NCBI RefSeq assembly: GCF_011395035.1
Contig: NZ_CP024768.1
Span: 4,252,367 to 4,316,366, forward strand
Reading direction: 5' to 3'
Source: Pantoea cypripedii
GTDB lineage: Bacteria; Pseudomonadota; Gammaproteobacteria; Enterobacterales; Enterobacteriaceae
Length of the DNA: 64,000 nucleotides
The notes under the pieces: model-generated
The model's database searches: none
Told to the model about the DNA's origin: nothing
What the model saw: the letters and a program-made list of their open reading frames with translations, nothing else
Shown: positions 10,049 to 20,794 of the stretch, piece by piece
Layout of the letters: every line of letters starts with the position of its first letter
Numbering within the stretch: position 1 is the first letter of the stretch
Made by a program: the position numbers and the translations under genes

Positions 10049-10231
10049 TTGATTCACCTCTTTTCCATGAAATGTGCGGGATACGCAGGCTATTTCAACA
10101 TAAGGTTCTTAACAGGATCTTAAGGCTGATCAATTAATTAAAATTGGTGAAAAACAGGCAAAATGCCGCCATTTCTCCTGTACATACGCAACTCTGCTTC
10201 GTATAACACCAGCAGAAAAGGAGAATTTTAC

Positions 10232-10894
10232 ATGCGGATTTTATTGATTGAGGACGACAGGATCATTGGCGATGGCCTGAAAGTTGGCCTGACCAAACTC
10301 GGTTTTAGTGTGGACTGGTTTGTTTCCGGCGATGCGGGGTTTCAGGCACTGACATCCGCCCCCTGGGATGCGGTGATCCTTGATTTGTCCCTGCCCGAAC
10401 GGGATGGACTCGATATTCTGCGCCAGTGGCGTCAGCAGGGGCAGGATGTGCCGGTATTGATCCTGACCGCACGGGATGCGCTCGATCAGCGAGTACAGGG
10501 ATTACAACTGGGAGCAGATGATTACCTCTGCAAACCTTTTGCCCTGACGGAAGTGGCGGCACGTTTGCAGGCGCTGATTCGCCGCCGGCATGGCCAGTTA
10601 CAACCTGAATTGCGCCACGGCAAGGTAGTGATGTCACCCGCCAGCCATAGCGTGCTGTATGACGGAGATCCGCTCATGCTAAAAAGCCGTGAGCTGGCGC
10701 TGCTGGAGTTATTCCTGCGTAATCCAGGCCGGGTGCTCACACGTAGCCAGCTGGAGGAAAAGCTTTATAGCTGGGATGACGACGTTTCCAGTAATGCCGT
10801 CGAAGTCCACATTCATCATCTGCGCAAAAAACTTGGCAGCCAGTTTATCCGCACCGTACATGGCGTCGGCTATACGCTGGGGACGGCAGAATGA
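10232..10894 (+). CDS. qseB: Response regulator QseB (OmpR family)
   Basis: 220 residues from ATG 10232, preceded by AAAAGGAGAA. The receiver domain has acidic residues in LIEDD, the phospho-acceptor Asp51 in VILDLSLP, Thr in LILTARD and Lys in LCKPF. The winged-helix DNA-binding domain follows ([24 protein letters not shown]). E. coli QseB is 219 aa. Partner of the kinase QseC, whose gene overlaps it by 4 bases; the system controls motility and virulence genes in enterics. Confidence 0.94.
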   Translation: MRILLIEDDRIIGDGLKVGLTKLGFSVDWFVSGDAGFQALTSAPWDAVILDLSLPERDGLDILRQWRQQGQDVPVLILTARDALDQRVQGLQLGADDYLCKPFALTEVAARLQALIRRRHGQLQPELRHGKVVMSPASHSVLYDGDPLMLKSRELALLELFLRNPGRVLTRSQLEEKLYSWDDDVSSNAVEVHIHHLRKKLGSQFIRTVHGVGYTLGTAE

Positions 10895-12222
10895 GTCTGT
10901 TCCTGCGTCTCGCTATCGGCTTTGTCGTGCTGATCATCCTGTGCTGGGGCAGCGCCAGCCTGAGCGCCTGGCACCAGACACGCGACACCGTTAATGAACT
11001 GTTCGATACCCAGCAAATGCTGTTTGCCAAACGCCTGTTGACGCTCGATCCTGCCACCCTCCATGAAGCGACGCTGCCGAAAAACAAAGCTCTCCTGAGC
11101 AAACATCGGGGTAAACAGGATGATGACGCGCTGGCCTTCGCCATTTTTAGTCGCGACGGTAAACTGCTGCTGAATGATGGCGAAAATGGCCGCGATTTAC
11201 AGTTTGATGACCGGCGCGACGGTTTTCGCGATGGGCAGCTGCGGGATGATGATGACAGCTGGCGTCTGCTGTGGCTGACGTCGCCGGACCAACGTTATCG
11301 TGTGGTGGTGGGGCAGGAGAGGGAATATCGCGATGATATGACGCGCAATTTAGCCCAAAGCAGCATCATGCCGTGGCTGATCGCACTGCCGTTTATGTTG
11401 GTGCTGTTGCTGGGGCTGGTATGGTTTGAACTGCGTCCGTTAAAACGCCTTACCCGCTCGCTCCACCAGCGCGCCGCTGACGATGCCGCACCATTGCCAC
11501 TCAGCCGACTGCCGAAAGAAGTTAAGCCACTGGTACAGGCGTTAAACGGCCTGTTCAGTCGCATGGCTGAGCTGGTCCAGCGCGAACGCCGTTTTACCTC
11601 AGATGCCGCCCATGAATTGCGCACGCCACTGGCGGCGCTGCGGGTGCAAAGTGAAGTGATCCAGCTTGCCGATGACGATGAGGTGATGCGCAATCGTGCG
11701 TTACAACAACTGGATGCCGGGATCCTGCGTGCAACCCGGTTGGTGGATCAATTACTTACGCTATCCCGTGTGGAAGCAGACGATCTGCGCAGCGAGTTCC
11801 AGCCAGTCGCACTGGCCCCCTTGCTGCAAACCTTACTGGCCGAGCATTATCCGCAGGCAGAGCAGCAAAATATCGAGCTTCAGCTGCAGGTGGTTGCCGA
11901 GCCGGTGATGAACGGTCATCAACTGTTGTTATCATTGATGGTCCGTAATCTGCTGGATAACGCGCTGCGCTATACCCCAGGCGGCAGTCTGGTGCAGGTC
12001 AGCCTGACGGCCCGCACCATGACCATTGACGATAATGGTCCGGGCGTGAACGATGCGGCATTAGCGCGGCTGGGGGAACGTTTCTGGCGGCCACCCGGAC
12101 AAACGCAAACCGGCAGCGGGCTGGGATTATCGATTGTGAAGAATATTGCGCAACTGCACGGTATTCGCGTGGTATTTAGTCGGCGGGAAGCAGGGGGATT
12201 GCGCGTCACGCTAAGCTGGTAG
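10891..12222 (+). CDS. qseC: Sensor histidine kinase QseC
   Basis: 443 residues against 449 in E. coli. An N-terminal membrane helix (about 5-27) is followed by a periplasmic sensor region, a second helix (about 155-175), a HAMP-like linker, and the dimerisation domain with phospho-acceptor His241 in [13 protein letters not shown]. The ATPase domain has N box [18 protein letters not shown] and GSGLGLSIV. In E. coli QseC responds to autoinducer-3 and catecholamines. The ATGA overlap with qseB indicates translational coupling. It converges on kup with a 17-base gap. Confidence 0.94.
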   Translation: MSLFLRLAIGFVVLIILCWGSASLSAWHQTRDTVNELFDTQQMLFAKRLLTLDPATLHEATLPKNKALLSKHRGKQDDDALAFAIFSRDGKLLLNDGENGRDLQFDDRRDGFRDGQLRDDDDSWRLLWLTSPDQRYRVVVGQEREYRDDMTRNLAQSSIMPWLIALPFMLVLLLGLVWFELRPLKRLTRSLHQRAADDAAPLPLSRLPKEVKPLVQALNGLFSRMAELVQRERRFTSDAAHELRTPLAALRVQSEVIQLADDDEVMRNRALQQLDAGILRATRLVDQLLTLSRVEADDLRSEFQPVALAPLLQTLLAEHYPQAEQQNIELQLQVVAEPVMNGHQLLLSLMVRNLLDNALRYTPGGSLVQVSLTARTMTIDDNGPGVNDAALARLGERFWRPPGQTQTGSGLGLSIVKNIAQLHGIRVVFSRREAGGLRVTLSW

Positions 12223-12239
12223 CGGACGCGCAGAGGAAG

Positions 12240-14108
12240 TTAGATCTCGACCTGAGTTCCCAGTTCAATCACCCGGTTCGGCGGGATTTCAAACTGATCC
12301 GGCGCGCGCAGCGCATTGCGTTGCAGCGCGAGGAACAGCTTACCGCGCAGACGCAGATACCACGGTCGGTCGCCAATGATCAGCGATTCATGCGACATAA
12401 AGAACGAGGTTTCCATCATGCGGCAGTTCAACCCTTCCAGCCCGCAGCGGTGGAAAATTTCTTCCACATTCGGCGTTTCGCGCCAGCCATAACTGGCGAC
12501 CACACGCCAGAAAGTCGGTGACAGTTGTTCAATCGTCACCCGTCGAACGTTATGCACGTAAGGCGCATCTTCGGTACGCAGCGTCAGCAGGACCACACGT
12601 TCATGCAACACTTTGTTGTGCTTGAGGTTATGCAGCATGGCAAAGGGGATCACGTTTAACGCACGCGACATGTACACGGCAGTGCCCGGTACCCGTACTG
12701 GCGGCGATTTCTCCAGTGAAGCAATCATCGCTTCCAGAGAGTTGCCGTGTTCATGCATACGGCGCAGCAGGCGGAAACGCTCGCTTTTCCAGGTGGTCAT
12801 TACGATAAACATCACCAGCGCCAGTGAAAGCGGCAACCAACCGCCGGAGAAGACTTTCACCAGGTTGGCGGAGAACAACGACACATCGATACAGAGCAAC
12901 GAAACCAGAATCAAACCGACAAGAATCTTATTCCAGTGCCAGTTTTTGACCGCCACAGTGCAGGACAGAATGGTGGTCAGCACCATGGTGCCGGTTACCG
13001 CGATACCGTAAGCAGCCGCCAGATTACTGGAGTGTTCAAAGCTGACGATCACAATCAACACGGCGAAATAGAGCAGCCAGTTGATCACCGGAACATAGAT
13101 CTGGCCGGACTCCATCTCAGAGGTATGAATAATCCGCATCGGTGGCAGATAGCCGAGACGCACCGCCTGGCGCGTCAGCGAGAACACACCGGAAATAACG
13201 GCCTGTGAAGCAATCACCGTCGCCAGCGTGGCGAGGATCAGCAGCGGAATCAGCGCCCAGTCCGGAGCCAGCAGGAAGAAGGGGTTTTTGATGGCTTCAG
13301 GATGGGACAGCAGCAGCGCGCCCTGACCAAAGTAATTCAGCACCAACGACGGCAACACCACCGCGAACCATGCCACGCGAATCGGCAACTTACCGAAGTG
13401 GCCCATATCGGCATACAACGCTTCCACACCGGTGATTGACAGCACCACGGCACCCAGCGCAAAGAAGGAGACGGTTTTGTAATGCACAAAGAAGTACACG
13501 GCATGGGACGGGTTAAGCGCCTGCAGTACTTCCGGGTTTTTGATGATGCTATCCGCCCCGAGTACCGCCAGCACGATAAACCACAGCAGCATCACCGGGG
13601 CAAACAGTTTGCCCACAATACCGGTACCGTGTTTCTGGATGATAAACAGCAGCGTCAGCACGGTAATCGACAGCGGAACAATCCAGGGATCGAGCGAAGG
13701 CGCCGCAATTTCCAGGCCTTCAATCGCCGACATCACCGAAATAGCCGGGGTGATCACCACTTCGCCATAGAAGAAGCTGCCACCCACTAACCCCATGATC
13801 ACCAGAATCGCCGTGGCTCTGGCACCGGTATTACGTCCCGCCAGCGACATCAGCGTCAGAATCCCGCCTTCACCGGCGTTGTCCGCACGCATCACGTAGC
13901 TGATGTATTTCAGCGACACCACCAGAATCAGCAGCCAGAAAATCAGGGAAAGAAAGCCAAATACCGCTTCACGTTCCACACCAAAGCCAAACTGGCCGGA
14001 GAGACATTCACGTAAGGTATAAAGCGGGCTGGTACCAATATCGCCATACACCACGCCGATTGCGGCCAGCGTGACTGCGCCTAGGGACTGCTTGTTTTCC
14101 GAGCTCAT
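12240..14108 (-). CDS. kup: Low-affinity potassium transporter Kup
   Basis: 622 residues, the same as E. coli Kup (TrkD). The N-terminal signature [21 protein letters not shown] is present, then about 12 membrane segments over the first 440 residues and a long cytoplasmic C-terminal domain ending [10 protein letters not shown]. It performs K+/H+ symport in the inner membrane and matters mostly at low pH or under osmotic stress. Transcribed divergently from ravA. Confidence 0.97.
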   Translation of the reverse strand: MSSENKQSLGAVTLAAIGVVYGDIGTSPLYTLRECLSGQFGFGVEREAVFGFLSLIFWLLILVVSLKYISYVMRADNAGEGGILTLMSLAGRNTGARATAILVIMGLVGGSFFYGEVVITPAISVMSAIEGLEIAAPSLDPWIVPLSITVLTLLFIIQKHGTGIVGKLFAPVMLLWFIVLAVLGADSIIKNPEVLQALNPSHAVYFFVHYKTVSFFALGAVVLSITGVEALYADMGHFGKLPIRVAWFAVVLPSLVLNYFGQGALLLSHPEAIKNPFFLLAPDWALIPLLILATLATVIASQAVISGVFSLTRQAVRLGYLPPMRIIHTSEMESGQIYVPVINWLLYFAVLIVIVSFEHSSNLAAAYGIAVTGTMVLTTILSCTVAVKNWHWNKILVGLILVSLLCIDVSLFSANLVKVFSGGWLPLSLALVMFIVMTTWKSERFRLLRRMHEHGNSLEAMIASLEKSPPVRVPGTAVYMSRALNVIPFAMLHNLKHNKVLHERVVLLTLRTEDAPYVHNVRRVTIEQLSPTFWRVVASYGWRETPNVEEIFHRCGLEGLNCRMMETSFFMSHESLIIGDRPWYLRLRGKLFLALQRNALRAPDQFEIPPNRVIELGTQVEI

Positions 14109-14408
14109 AGAGTTATCTTTTGTTGGAGTCGATCAGGCGGTTGCCGACCGCTCTGGCCATCAAAAAGCGCACAGTATGCACATATTCCCAAAAAAACCTA
14201 CCCTTACTAACATACAACATGGCGTCAGCAACGCGTTTTTTCGCTGCAAAACCCGGCAAAAAGATGCCGGAACAGGCGATAGGCCTCGTCTCAACCTTCT
14301 GAAACAAAAAAGCTGACGGCTATCAACGCTTTCACGCATGATAATCAGTAGAGTAATGCGCTCGCCAGAATGCGATGGCACCAGGATCAGAAGGACAATG
14401 ATGTGATT
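14109..14408. other. Divergent kup-ravA intergenic region
   Basis: 300 bases upstream of both kup (left) and ravA (right). It must hold both promoters, but I found no convincing -35/-10 pair or known operator. No small gene with a good ribosome site was seen. Confidence 0.6.
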
Positions 14409-15905
14409 ATGGCTCAACCCCATCTTTTGGCAGAAAGAATTTCTCGCCTGAGCAACGCCTTAGAAAAAGGGTTGTATGAACGGCATCATGCGATCCGCCT
14501 CTGCCTGCTGGCTGCGCTGAGTGGCGAAAGCGTCTTTTTGCTGGGTCCGCCAGGCATCGCCAAAAGCCTGATTGCCCGCCGCCTGAAGTACGCTTTCCAG
14601 CATGCCCGCGCGTTTGAATACCTGATGACGCGTTTCTCCACTCCCGAAGAAGTTTTTGGTCCCCTTTCCATCCAGGCGTTAAAAGATGAAGGCCGCTATC
14701 AGCGCCTGACCAAAGGTTATCTGCCGGATGCCGAAATCGTCTTTCTTGATGAAATCTGGAAAGCGGGCCCGGCGATTCTCAATACTTTGCTCACCGCCAT
14801 CAATGAACGCCGCTTCCGCAATGGCGACAGCGAAGAAAAAATTCCGATGCGCTTGCTGGTCACCGCCTCCAACGAACTGCCGGAAGCCGACAGTGGGCTG
14901 GAAGCCTTGTATGATCGCATGCTGATTCGCCTGTGGCTCGATAACGTGCACGAGAAACAGAACTTCCGCAGCATGCTGACCCACCAGCAGGATGAAAACG
15001 TTAATCCGGTGGCTGATTCACTGTGCATCACTGATGAAGAGTATCATCAGTGGCAGAAAGGCATCAGCCAGGTGAGCCTGCCAGACCATGTGTTTGAACT
15101 GATTTATCAGTTGCGTCAGCAACTGGAGAATCTGGCCGATGCGCCTTATATCTCCGATCGTCGCTGGAAAAAAGCCATTCATCTATTGCAGGCCAGCGCC
15201 TTCTACAGTGGTCGCGTGTCCATTGCCCCGCTGGATTTGATCCTGCTAAAAGATTGCCTGTGGCACGACGTGACCTCGATGAAGCTGCTGGATCGTGAAA
15301 TCGATGCGCTGATGACGCAACACGCCTGGCAACAACAACCGATGCTGATGAAACTCCAGCAAATCAAAGCACGTCGGCTGGCGCTGCAACAGCAGCAAAG
15401 CGTGGCGCAGGCGCTGACACTGGAAAAACACAGCGGCATGTTTAGCCGTAAGCCCCATTACGAGTTACCCGCCACCCTCAGCGACGAACAGCTGACGCTG
15501 ATGTTGCAACAGCCACTGATGCTGCATGACATGCAGGTCAGCCATGTGTTGATCAGCCGTGAAGCGCTGAATCAATGGCTACTGAAAGGCGGGGAAATCC
15601 GCGGCAAACTCAACGGCATCGGTTTTGCTCAGACCCTCGATCTGCTGGTGGATGCGCAACATTGCCTGACTTTACGTGACGTGAGCCTGCAGGCCACCCG
15701 TCTGACATTGCCCGGAGTCAGTACCAGCAATGAAATGCCGCAGGAAATCATTGATGAGTTTGATGCGCTGGATAACCAGCTGCGCGCTCAGCGCACCTTG
15801 TTCAGCCAGCATCAGCGCTGTCTGTTTATCAGCGACGACTGGCTGGCACGCATTGAAACCAGCCTGCAGGATGTGGCGGAACAGCTGAAACAGGCGCGTA
15901 AATGA
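14409..15905 (+). CDS. ravA: MoxR-family AAA+ ATPase RavA
   Basis: 498 residues from ATG 14409 ([15 protein letters not shown]), exactly the E. coli RavA length. An earlier in-frame ATG would add 13 unconserved residues. Walker A GPPGIAKS spans residues 46-53; Walker B is IVFLDEIW, followed by the sensor segment [10 protein letters not shown]. RavA forms a hexamer that binds the lysine decarboxylase LdcI and acts with ViaA on respiratory complexes and fumarate reductase. An AAGGAC ribosome site lies 12 bases upstream. It overlaps viaA by 4 bases. Confidence 0.96.
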   Translation: MAQPHLLAERISRLSNALEKGLYERHHAIRLCLLAALSGESVFLLGPPGIAKSLIARRLKYAFQHARAFEYLMTRFSTPEEVFGPLSIQALKDEGRYQRLTKGYLPDAEIVFLDEIWKAGPAILNTLLTAINERRFRNGDSEEKIPMRLLVTASNELPEADSGLEALYDRMLIRLWLDNVHEKQNFRSMLTHQQDENVNPVADSLCITDEEYHQWQKGISQVSLPDHVFELIYQLRQQLENLADAPYISDRRWKKAIHLLQASAFYSGRVSIAPLDLILLKDCLWHDVTSMKLLDREIDALMTQHAWQQQPMLMKLQQIKARRLALQQQQSVAQALTLEKHSGMFSRKPHYELPATLSDEQLTLMLQQPLMLHDMQVSHVLISREALNQWLLKGGEIRGKLNGIGFAQTLDLLVDAQHCLTLRDVSLQATRLTLPGVSTSNEMPQEIIDEFDALDNQLRAQRTLFSQHQRCLFISDDWLARIETSLQDVAEQLKQARK

Positions 15906-17362
15906 TCTCGCTGGAGGCGCTGAGCACGCTGCTGTCGATTGGCGAAACCGAGCTGATCGAAGAGTTAATTCTGGCTTTGCTCGCGTCGCCACAGCTGGCG
16001 ATGTTTTTTGAGAAATTCCCCCGCCTGAAACAGGCGATGATGCGTGACCTGCCGCGCTGGCGTTCTGAAATCGCCGAACAGATGAAAAACACGGCAGTGC
16101 CAGAGGCGCTGGGGCAGGAGTTTCAGCTGTTCCAGCAGGCGCAATTGCTCACCCCGCATGAATTCAGCCAGCAGCTACCCGCCATCATGACGCAGCTGAA
16201 AAGCCTGCCGTCACCCTTTATTGAAGAAGCCAGCAAACTGCTGCTGCATACTGATAGCGACCAGCTGAGCAACGCGCAGCACACCCTGTTCCTGCAACGC
16301 TGGCGGCTTAGCCTGACGTTGCAAACCCTGACGCTGAACCAGCAATTGCTGGAACAGCAGCGCGAGCGCCTGATGGCGGAGCTGCAACAACGCATGGCGC
16401 TGAGCGGCCAGCTGGCTCCGATTCTCACCGATGATGATGAAGCCGCTGCCGGGCGCTTATGGGATATGAGCAAAGCGCCGTTGCAGCATGGTGATTATGA
16501 GTTGATCGTCCAGTACGGCGATTTTCTTGCTCAGCAGCCGGAACTGATGAAGCTGGCACAACAGTTGGGTCGCAGCCGTGAAGCAAAAGCAGTGCCGTCG
16601 CAGGATGCGCCGCTGGAAGAGTTTCACCAGCTGGTGCGCGAACCCGATAATGTGCCGGAAGAAGTCAGCGGCCTTCATCAGAGCGATGATGTACTGCGCC
16701 TGTTGCCGCCCGAACTGGCAACGCTGAGCATCAGTGAGCTGGAGCTGGAGTTTTATCGCCGCCTGGTAGAGAAGCGTCTGCTGACTTACCGCCTGCAAGG
16801 TGAAGCCTGGCATGAAAAAGTCACGCTGCGACCGGTCAGCCACCAGCAGCATGAAGAACAACCGCGTGGCCCCTTTATCGTCTGTGTCGATACCTCCGGT
16901 TCCATGGGCGGTTTTAATGAACGCTGTGCCAAAGCCTTTTGCCTGGCGCTGCTGAAAGTCGCGCTGGCAGATAAACGCCGTTGCTACATCATGCTGTTCG
17001 CCCATGAAGTGATCGGTTATGAACTGACCGCTGATAACGGCATCGAACAGGCGATACGTTTTCTCAGCCAGCGTTTTCGTGGCGGTACCGATCTGGCCGC
17101 CTGCCTGGCGGCAGTGGTGGCGCGGATGGAAGGCAGCCTGTGGCAGGAAGCCGATGCGGTGATCGTTTCCGATTTTATCGCTCAACGTTTACCGGAAGAG
17201 GTTGTTAACGCCGTCAAACAACGCCAGCGCCATAATCAGCAGCGTTTTCATGCGGTGGCGATGTCCGCGCATGGCAAACCCGGCATCCTGCGTATTTTCG
17301 ATCATATCTGGCGCTTTGACACCGGACTGAAAAGCCGCCTGCTGCGCCGCTGGAAGCGTTAA
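15902..17362 (+). CDS. viaA: VWA-domain protein ViaA
   Basis: 486 residues (E. coli 483). The N-terminal helical region is specific to the family. The C-terminal von Willebrand A domain carries the MIDAS motif DTSGS from Asp330, the downstream Thr in FRGGTDL, and a final Asp in AVIVSDF. It is the partner of RavA and stimulates its ATPase activity; together they have been linked to Fe-S protein and respiratory-chain maintenance. Translationally coupled to ravA through an ATGA overlap. Confidence 0.95.
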   Translation: MISLEALSTLLSIGETELIEELILALLASPQLAMFFEKFPRLKQAMMRDLPRWRSEIAEQMKNTAVPEALGQEFQLFQQAQLLTPHEFSQQLPAIMTQLKSLPSPFIEEASKLLLHTDSDQLSNAQHTLFLQRWRLSLTLQTLTLNQQLLEQQRERLMAELQQRMALSGQLAPILTDDDEAAAGRLWDMSKAPLQHGDYELIVQYGDFLAQQPELMKLAQQLGRSREAKAVPSQDAPLEEFHQLVREPDNVPEEVSGLHQSDDVLRLLPPELATLSISELELEFYRRLVEKRLLTYRLQGEAWHEKVTLRPVSHQQHEEQPRGPFIVCVDTSGSMGGFNERCAKAFCLALLKVALADKRRCYIMLFAHEVIGYELTADNGIEQAIRFLSQRFRGGTDLAACLAAVVARMEGSLWQEADAVIVSDFIAQRLPEEVVNAVKQRQRHNQQRFHAVAMSAHGKPGILRIFDHIWRFDTGLKSRLLRRWKR

Positions 17363-17385
17363 GTCATCTGGCGGAAATGCTTATT

Positions 17386-17394
17386 TGCTATAGT
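17386..17394 (+). promoter_or_regulatory. Extended -10 promoter candidate for ovoA
   Basis: TGCTATAGT is an extended -10 element about 35 bases upstream of the ovoA start, in the short gap after viaA. No good -35 is present, as expected for this promoter class. Purely a sequence-based suggestion. Confidence 0.45.
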
Positions 17395-17429
17395 GATAAG
17401 TTCTCACATTGAGCAAACTGGAGCACACC

Positions 17430-19553
17430 GTGACCATCGCCCTGCCAACACCAACCCGCACGCTGCGGCTCTCCGGCCAGAATTCAGAACAAAAACGCGC
17501 CGAGCTGCTGACCTACTTTCTGCAAACCTGGACGCTCTATGAAAGCCTGTTCGATTGCCTTGCCGACGAACGTGCATATTTCAATAAAGCGATTTCCCTG
17601 CGCCATCCGCTGATCTTCTATTTTGGCCATACCGCCACTTTCTACATTAATAAGCTGATGGCGGGTGGTTATCTCGATCAGCGCGTCGACGATCGTATTG
17701 AAGCGATGATGGCGATCGGCGTGGATGAAATGAGCTGGGACGATCTCGACGATAGCCATTATGCCTGGCCGACAGTGGCGGAAGTCCGCGACTATCGCGG
17801 CAAGGTTAAAAGCCTGGTCAGCGAATTGATCCAGACCATGCCGCTGGAATTACCTATCGACTGGGATAGTCCGGCATGGGTGATTTTGATGGGTATCGAA
17901 CATGAGCGCATCCATCTGGAAACCTCCAGCGTGCTGATGCGCCAGCTGCCGATTGAATGGGTAAAACCACAGCCGCATTGGCCAGCATGTCCGCAGGCCC
18001 GACATGATCGTCGCAAGGTTCCGGCTAACGCATTGATTGCTATGCCCGGCGGCCGTGTGCAACAGGGCAAAACTGAAGATACCTACGGCTGGGATAACGA
18101 ATATGGCAGCAAGACAACCGAGCTAAAACCGTTTAAAGCCAGCAGGATGCTGGTCAGCAATGCGGAATATTATGCCTTCGTTGCCGCAGGGGGCTACCAG
18201 CAACGACGCTGGTGGGATGACGAAGGCTGGGGCTGGCGCGAGTTTTCCAAAGCACGGATGCCCACCTTTTGGGTTGGTGATATTCAGCAACCCGATCAGC
18301 TAAAACTCCGTCTGATGACCGAAGAAGTGGCAATGCCGTGGGACTGGCCAGCAGAAGTCAATCAGCTGGAAGCGGCAGCGTTTTGCCGCTGGCTGGCAGA
18401 AGAAACCGGCAAAGCCATCCAGCTCCCCTGCGAAGCCGAGTGGATGCAGCTGCGTGAATTAGTCAGCGGCGATCAGCCGGACTGGCATGACGCGCCAGGC
18501 AACATCAATCTGGCGTACTGGGCGTCTTCCTGCCCGGTGGATCGCTTCAGTCAGGGCGAGTTTTTCGATATCGTCGGTAACGTCTGGCAATGGACCACCA
18601 CGCCTATCAACGGCTTTGAGGGCTTTAAGGTACATCCCCTGTACGATGACTTCTCTACCCCCACCTTTGATGGCAAACATGCGTTGATCAAAGGCGGCAG
18701 CTGGATTTCTACCGGTAACGAAGCGCTGAAGTCTTCACGCTATGCCTTCCGTCGCCACTTCTTCCAGCACGCCGGTTTCCGTTATGTGGTGTCCTCACAC
18801 GAGGAAACCATGGCACTGAACCCGTATGAAACCGACAGCATGGTGTCGCAGTATCTCGATTTCCAGTACGGGCCACGCTACTTCGGCGTACCTAATTATG
18901 CGGAAAACCTCGTCTCGCTGCTGTTGCCGCATTGTACCCAGCGCGGCCAGGCGCTGGATATCGGCTGTGCGACCGGCCGCGCCAGCTTTGAACTGGCGCG
19001 CCACTTCGGGCAGGTGGTCGGTATGGATTACTCGGCACGCTTTATTGATGTGGCGCTGCAACTGACCTCCGGTGAGGATTTCCGCTATGTGGTGCCGGAA
19101 GAGGGTGAGCTGGTGGAGTATCGCCAGGTGCGTCTGAAAGAGTTTGATCTTACGGATGAGCAGGCACAGCGTATTCAGTTCGTACAGGGCGATGCCTGTA
19201 ACCTCAAGCCACAACCGGATCGTTACGATCTGGTGCTGGCATCCAATCTGCTGGATCGCCTGCGTCAACCGAAGCGCTTTCTCCAGGATGTCGCGCCGAT
19301 GATTCGTTCTGGTGGCCTGCTGGTGTTGTCATCACCTTATACCTGGCTGGAAGATTTCACCCCGAAGGAAAACTGGCTGGGTGGCGTGCGGGAAAACGGT
19401 GAAGCACTGACGACATATCAGACGCTGCAACGTTTGCTGCGCGATGAATTCGAGGAGATAGCAACCCCGCAGGATGTGCCTTTCGTGATTCGCGAAACGG
19501 CGCGCAAGTTCCAGCACACGCTGGCGCAGGTCACCTTGTGGCGTAAGCGCTAA
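17430..19553 (+). CDS. ovoA: OvoA: 5-histidylcysteine sulfoxide synthase with C-terminal methyltransferase domain (ovothiol biosynthesis)
   Basis: 707 residues from GTG 17430, chosen for the TGGAG ribosome site six bases upstream; an in-frame TTG seven codons earlier is less likely. The N-terminal DinB-like domain carries the non-haem iron ligands, His67 in FGHTATFY and the H-x3-H-x-E motif HERIHLE (158-164). A formylglycine-enzyme-like domain follows, ending RRHFFQHAGFRYVVSS. A SAM-dependent methyltransferase domain (about 455-705) has motif I ALDIGCATGRASFEL. OvoA joins cysteine sulfur to histidine C5 and later N-methylates the thiohistidine; the Erwinia tasmaniensis enzyme was the first characterised. 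It occupies the place of asnA in E. coli. Confidence 0.92.
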   Translation: MTIALPTPTRTLRLSGQNSEQKRAELLTYFLQTWTLYESLFDCLADERAYFNKAISLRHPLIFYFGHTATFYINKLMAGGYLDQRVDDRIEAMMAIGVDEMSWDDLDDSHYAWPTVAEVRDYRGKVKSLVSELIQTMPLELPIDWDSPAWVILMGIEHERIHLETSSVLMRQLPIEWVKPQPHWPACPQARHDRRKVPANALIAMPGGRVQQGKTEDTYGWDNEYGSKTTELKPFKASRMLVSNAEYYAFVAAGGYQQRRWWDDEGWGWREFSKARMPTFWVGDIQQPDQLKLRLMTEEVAMPWDWPAEVNQLEAAAFCRWLAEETGKAIQLPCEAEWMQLRELVSGDQPDWHDAPGNINLAYWASSCPVDRFSQGEFFDIVGNVWQWTTTPINGFEGFKVHPLYDDFSTPTFDGKHALIKGGSWISTGNEALKSSRYAFRRHFFQHAGFRYVVSSHEETMALNPYETDSMVSQYLDFQYGPRYFGVPNYAENLVSLLLPHCTQRGQALDIGCATGRASFELARHFGQVVGMDYSARFIDVALQLTSGEDFRYVVPEEGELVEYRQVRLKEFDLTDEQAQRIQFVQGDACNLKPQPDRYDLVLASNLLDRLRQPKRFLQDVAPMIRSGGLLVLSSPYTWLEDFTPKENWLGGVRENGEALTTYQTLQRLLRDEFEEIATPQDVPFVIRETARKFQHTLAQVTLWRKR

Positions 19554-19657
19554 AAGCGTGCAGGCAGCGGCACCTCCGCTGTCTGCGCCTTGCCTGCTCC
19601 GCCATTTTGCTGCACATTCTCCTCTGTTCACTGAAGACAAGTTTAAGAGGGAAGGAA

Positions 19658-20119
19658 ATGGCGGAACATGTGCAACTGGATAACCTGGATCGCGGCATTT
19701 TAAATGCCCTGCTGGAGAATGCGCGTACAGCCTACGCCGAGCTGGCCAAACAGTTCAATGTCAGTCCTGGCACGATTCACGTGCGCGTCGAGAAGATGCG
19801 TCAGGCTGGCATCATTCTCGGTACCAGGGTTGAGATCGATCCTCGCCAGTTGGGCTTTGACGTCTGTTGTTTCATTGGCATTATCCTGAAAAGTGCGCGC
19901 GACTATCCCGCAGCGCTAAGCAAGCTGGAGGCGCTGGACGAAGTGGTCGAAGCCTGGTACACCACCGGCCACTACAGCATCTTTATTAAAGTCATGTGCC
20001 GTTCAATTGATGCCCTGCAACAGGTGCTGATCAACAAGATCCAGACCATTGACGAAATTCAGTCCACTGAAACCCTGATCTCCCTGCAAAACCCGATCAT
20101 GCGAACCATCAAGCCCTGA
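19658..20119 (+). CDS. asnC: Lrp/AsnC-family transcriptional regulator AsnC
   Basis: 153 residues from ATG 19658, with GAGGGAAGGA upstream (E. coli 152). The N-terminal winged helix has LDNLDRGILNALLENARTAY and VSPGTIHVRVEKMRQAG; a RAM ligand-binding domain ends in LQNPIMRTIKP, nearly identical to E. coli AsnC. In E. coli it senses asparagine and activates the divergent asnA. Here asnA is missing and the upstream neighbour is ovoA in the same orientation, so its target is unclear. Confidence 0.95.
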   Translation: MAEHVQLDNLDRGILNALLENARTAYAELAKQFNVSPGTIHVRVEKMRQAGIILGTRVEIDPRQLGFDVCCFIGIILKSARDYPAALSKLEALDEVVEAWYTTGHYSIFIKVMCRSIDALQQVLINKIQTIDEIQSTETLISLQNPIMRTIKP

Positions 20120-20208
20120 TCCCTTCCTTTTATTGTGCACACACTTATCCCAGGCGGATCTCACCTGGGATGCAGCCTGGCAGCCCGTGCTTTTCGTTAT
20201 TAACCCTG

Positions 20209-20217
20209 TTTTCCACA
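20209..20217 (+). promoter_or_regulatory. DnaA box upstream of mioC
   Basis: TTTTCCACA fits the DnaA-box consensus TTWTNCACA. It lies about 60 bases upstream of mioC, and a -10-like TACAAT follows at 20243-20248. E. coli mioC is likewise repressed by DnaA from boxes in its promoter. An 8-bp hairpin (20147-20154 with 20164-20171) behind asnC precedes it. Confidence 0.6.
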
Positions 20218-20275
20218 GGTGGATCACGGCTTAATCACAGCGTACAATGCTCGCCTTTGAGTTCCGGAGAGCATC

Positions 20276-20716
20276 ATGGCCGATATTACGTTAATCACTG
20301 GCAGTACCCTTGGCAGCGCCGAATATGTCGCCGAACATCTGGAAGAAAAACTGCAGGATGCGGGCTTCTCTACCGCGGTGCTGCATGGACCGGAGCTGGA
20401 TGAAGTGCCGCAGGAAGGTATCTGGCTGATTGTGACCTCAACGCACGGAGCGGGTGAGCTGCCTGATAACCTGCTGCCATTCTATGAAGCATTAAAAGAG
20501 ACTCAACCGGATCTCTCAGCCGTTCGTTTTGGCGCAGTAGGCATTGGCAACCACGAATACGATCTGTTTTGTGGCGCGATCAGAACGCTGGAAGATCAAC
20601 TGAACCAGCTGGGCGCTAAACGTATTGGCGATCGCCTGGAGATCGACGTGCTGGAGCATGAGATTCCGGAAGATCCGGCAGAAGTGTGGCTGGCAAGCTG
20701 GCAAACACAGTTATAA
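20276..20716 (+). CDS. mioC: Flavodoxin-like protein MioC
   Basis: 146 residues (E. coli 147). A short-chain flavodoxin with an FMN phosphate-binding loop near the N-terminus (TGSTLGSAEYVAEHL), then VTSTHGAGELPDNL and GIGNHEYDLFCGA around the isoalloxazine. MioC is an FMN protein that supports biotin synthase in vitro. It ends just before oriC, toward which it is transcribed. GGAG precedes the ATG. Confidence 0.95.
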   Translation: MADITLITGSTLGSAEYVAEHLEEKLQDAGFSTAVLHGPELDEVPQEGIWLIVTSTHGAGELPDNLLPFYEALKETQPDLSAVRFGAVGIGNHEYDLFCGAIRTLEDQLNQLGAKRIGDRLEIDVLEHEIPEDPAEVWLASWQTQL

Positions 20717-20733
20717 GACGATCCAGGCTGGTG

Positions 20734-20766
20734 GGGGATCGTGAAATCGAGGCGATCCCCAGAGTT
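20734..20766 (+). terminator. Terminator-like hairpin between mioC and oriC
   Basis: GGGGATCG (20734-20741) pairs with CGATCCCC (20753-20760), followed by AGAGTTTT. The stem contains two GATC sites. It would reduce transcription from mioC into oriC. The U-run is short, so termination may be partial. Confidence 0.5.
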
Positions 20767-20794
20767 TTCCGCTGTTTTATGCTTTTTATTTCCC

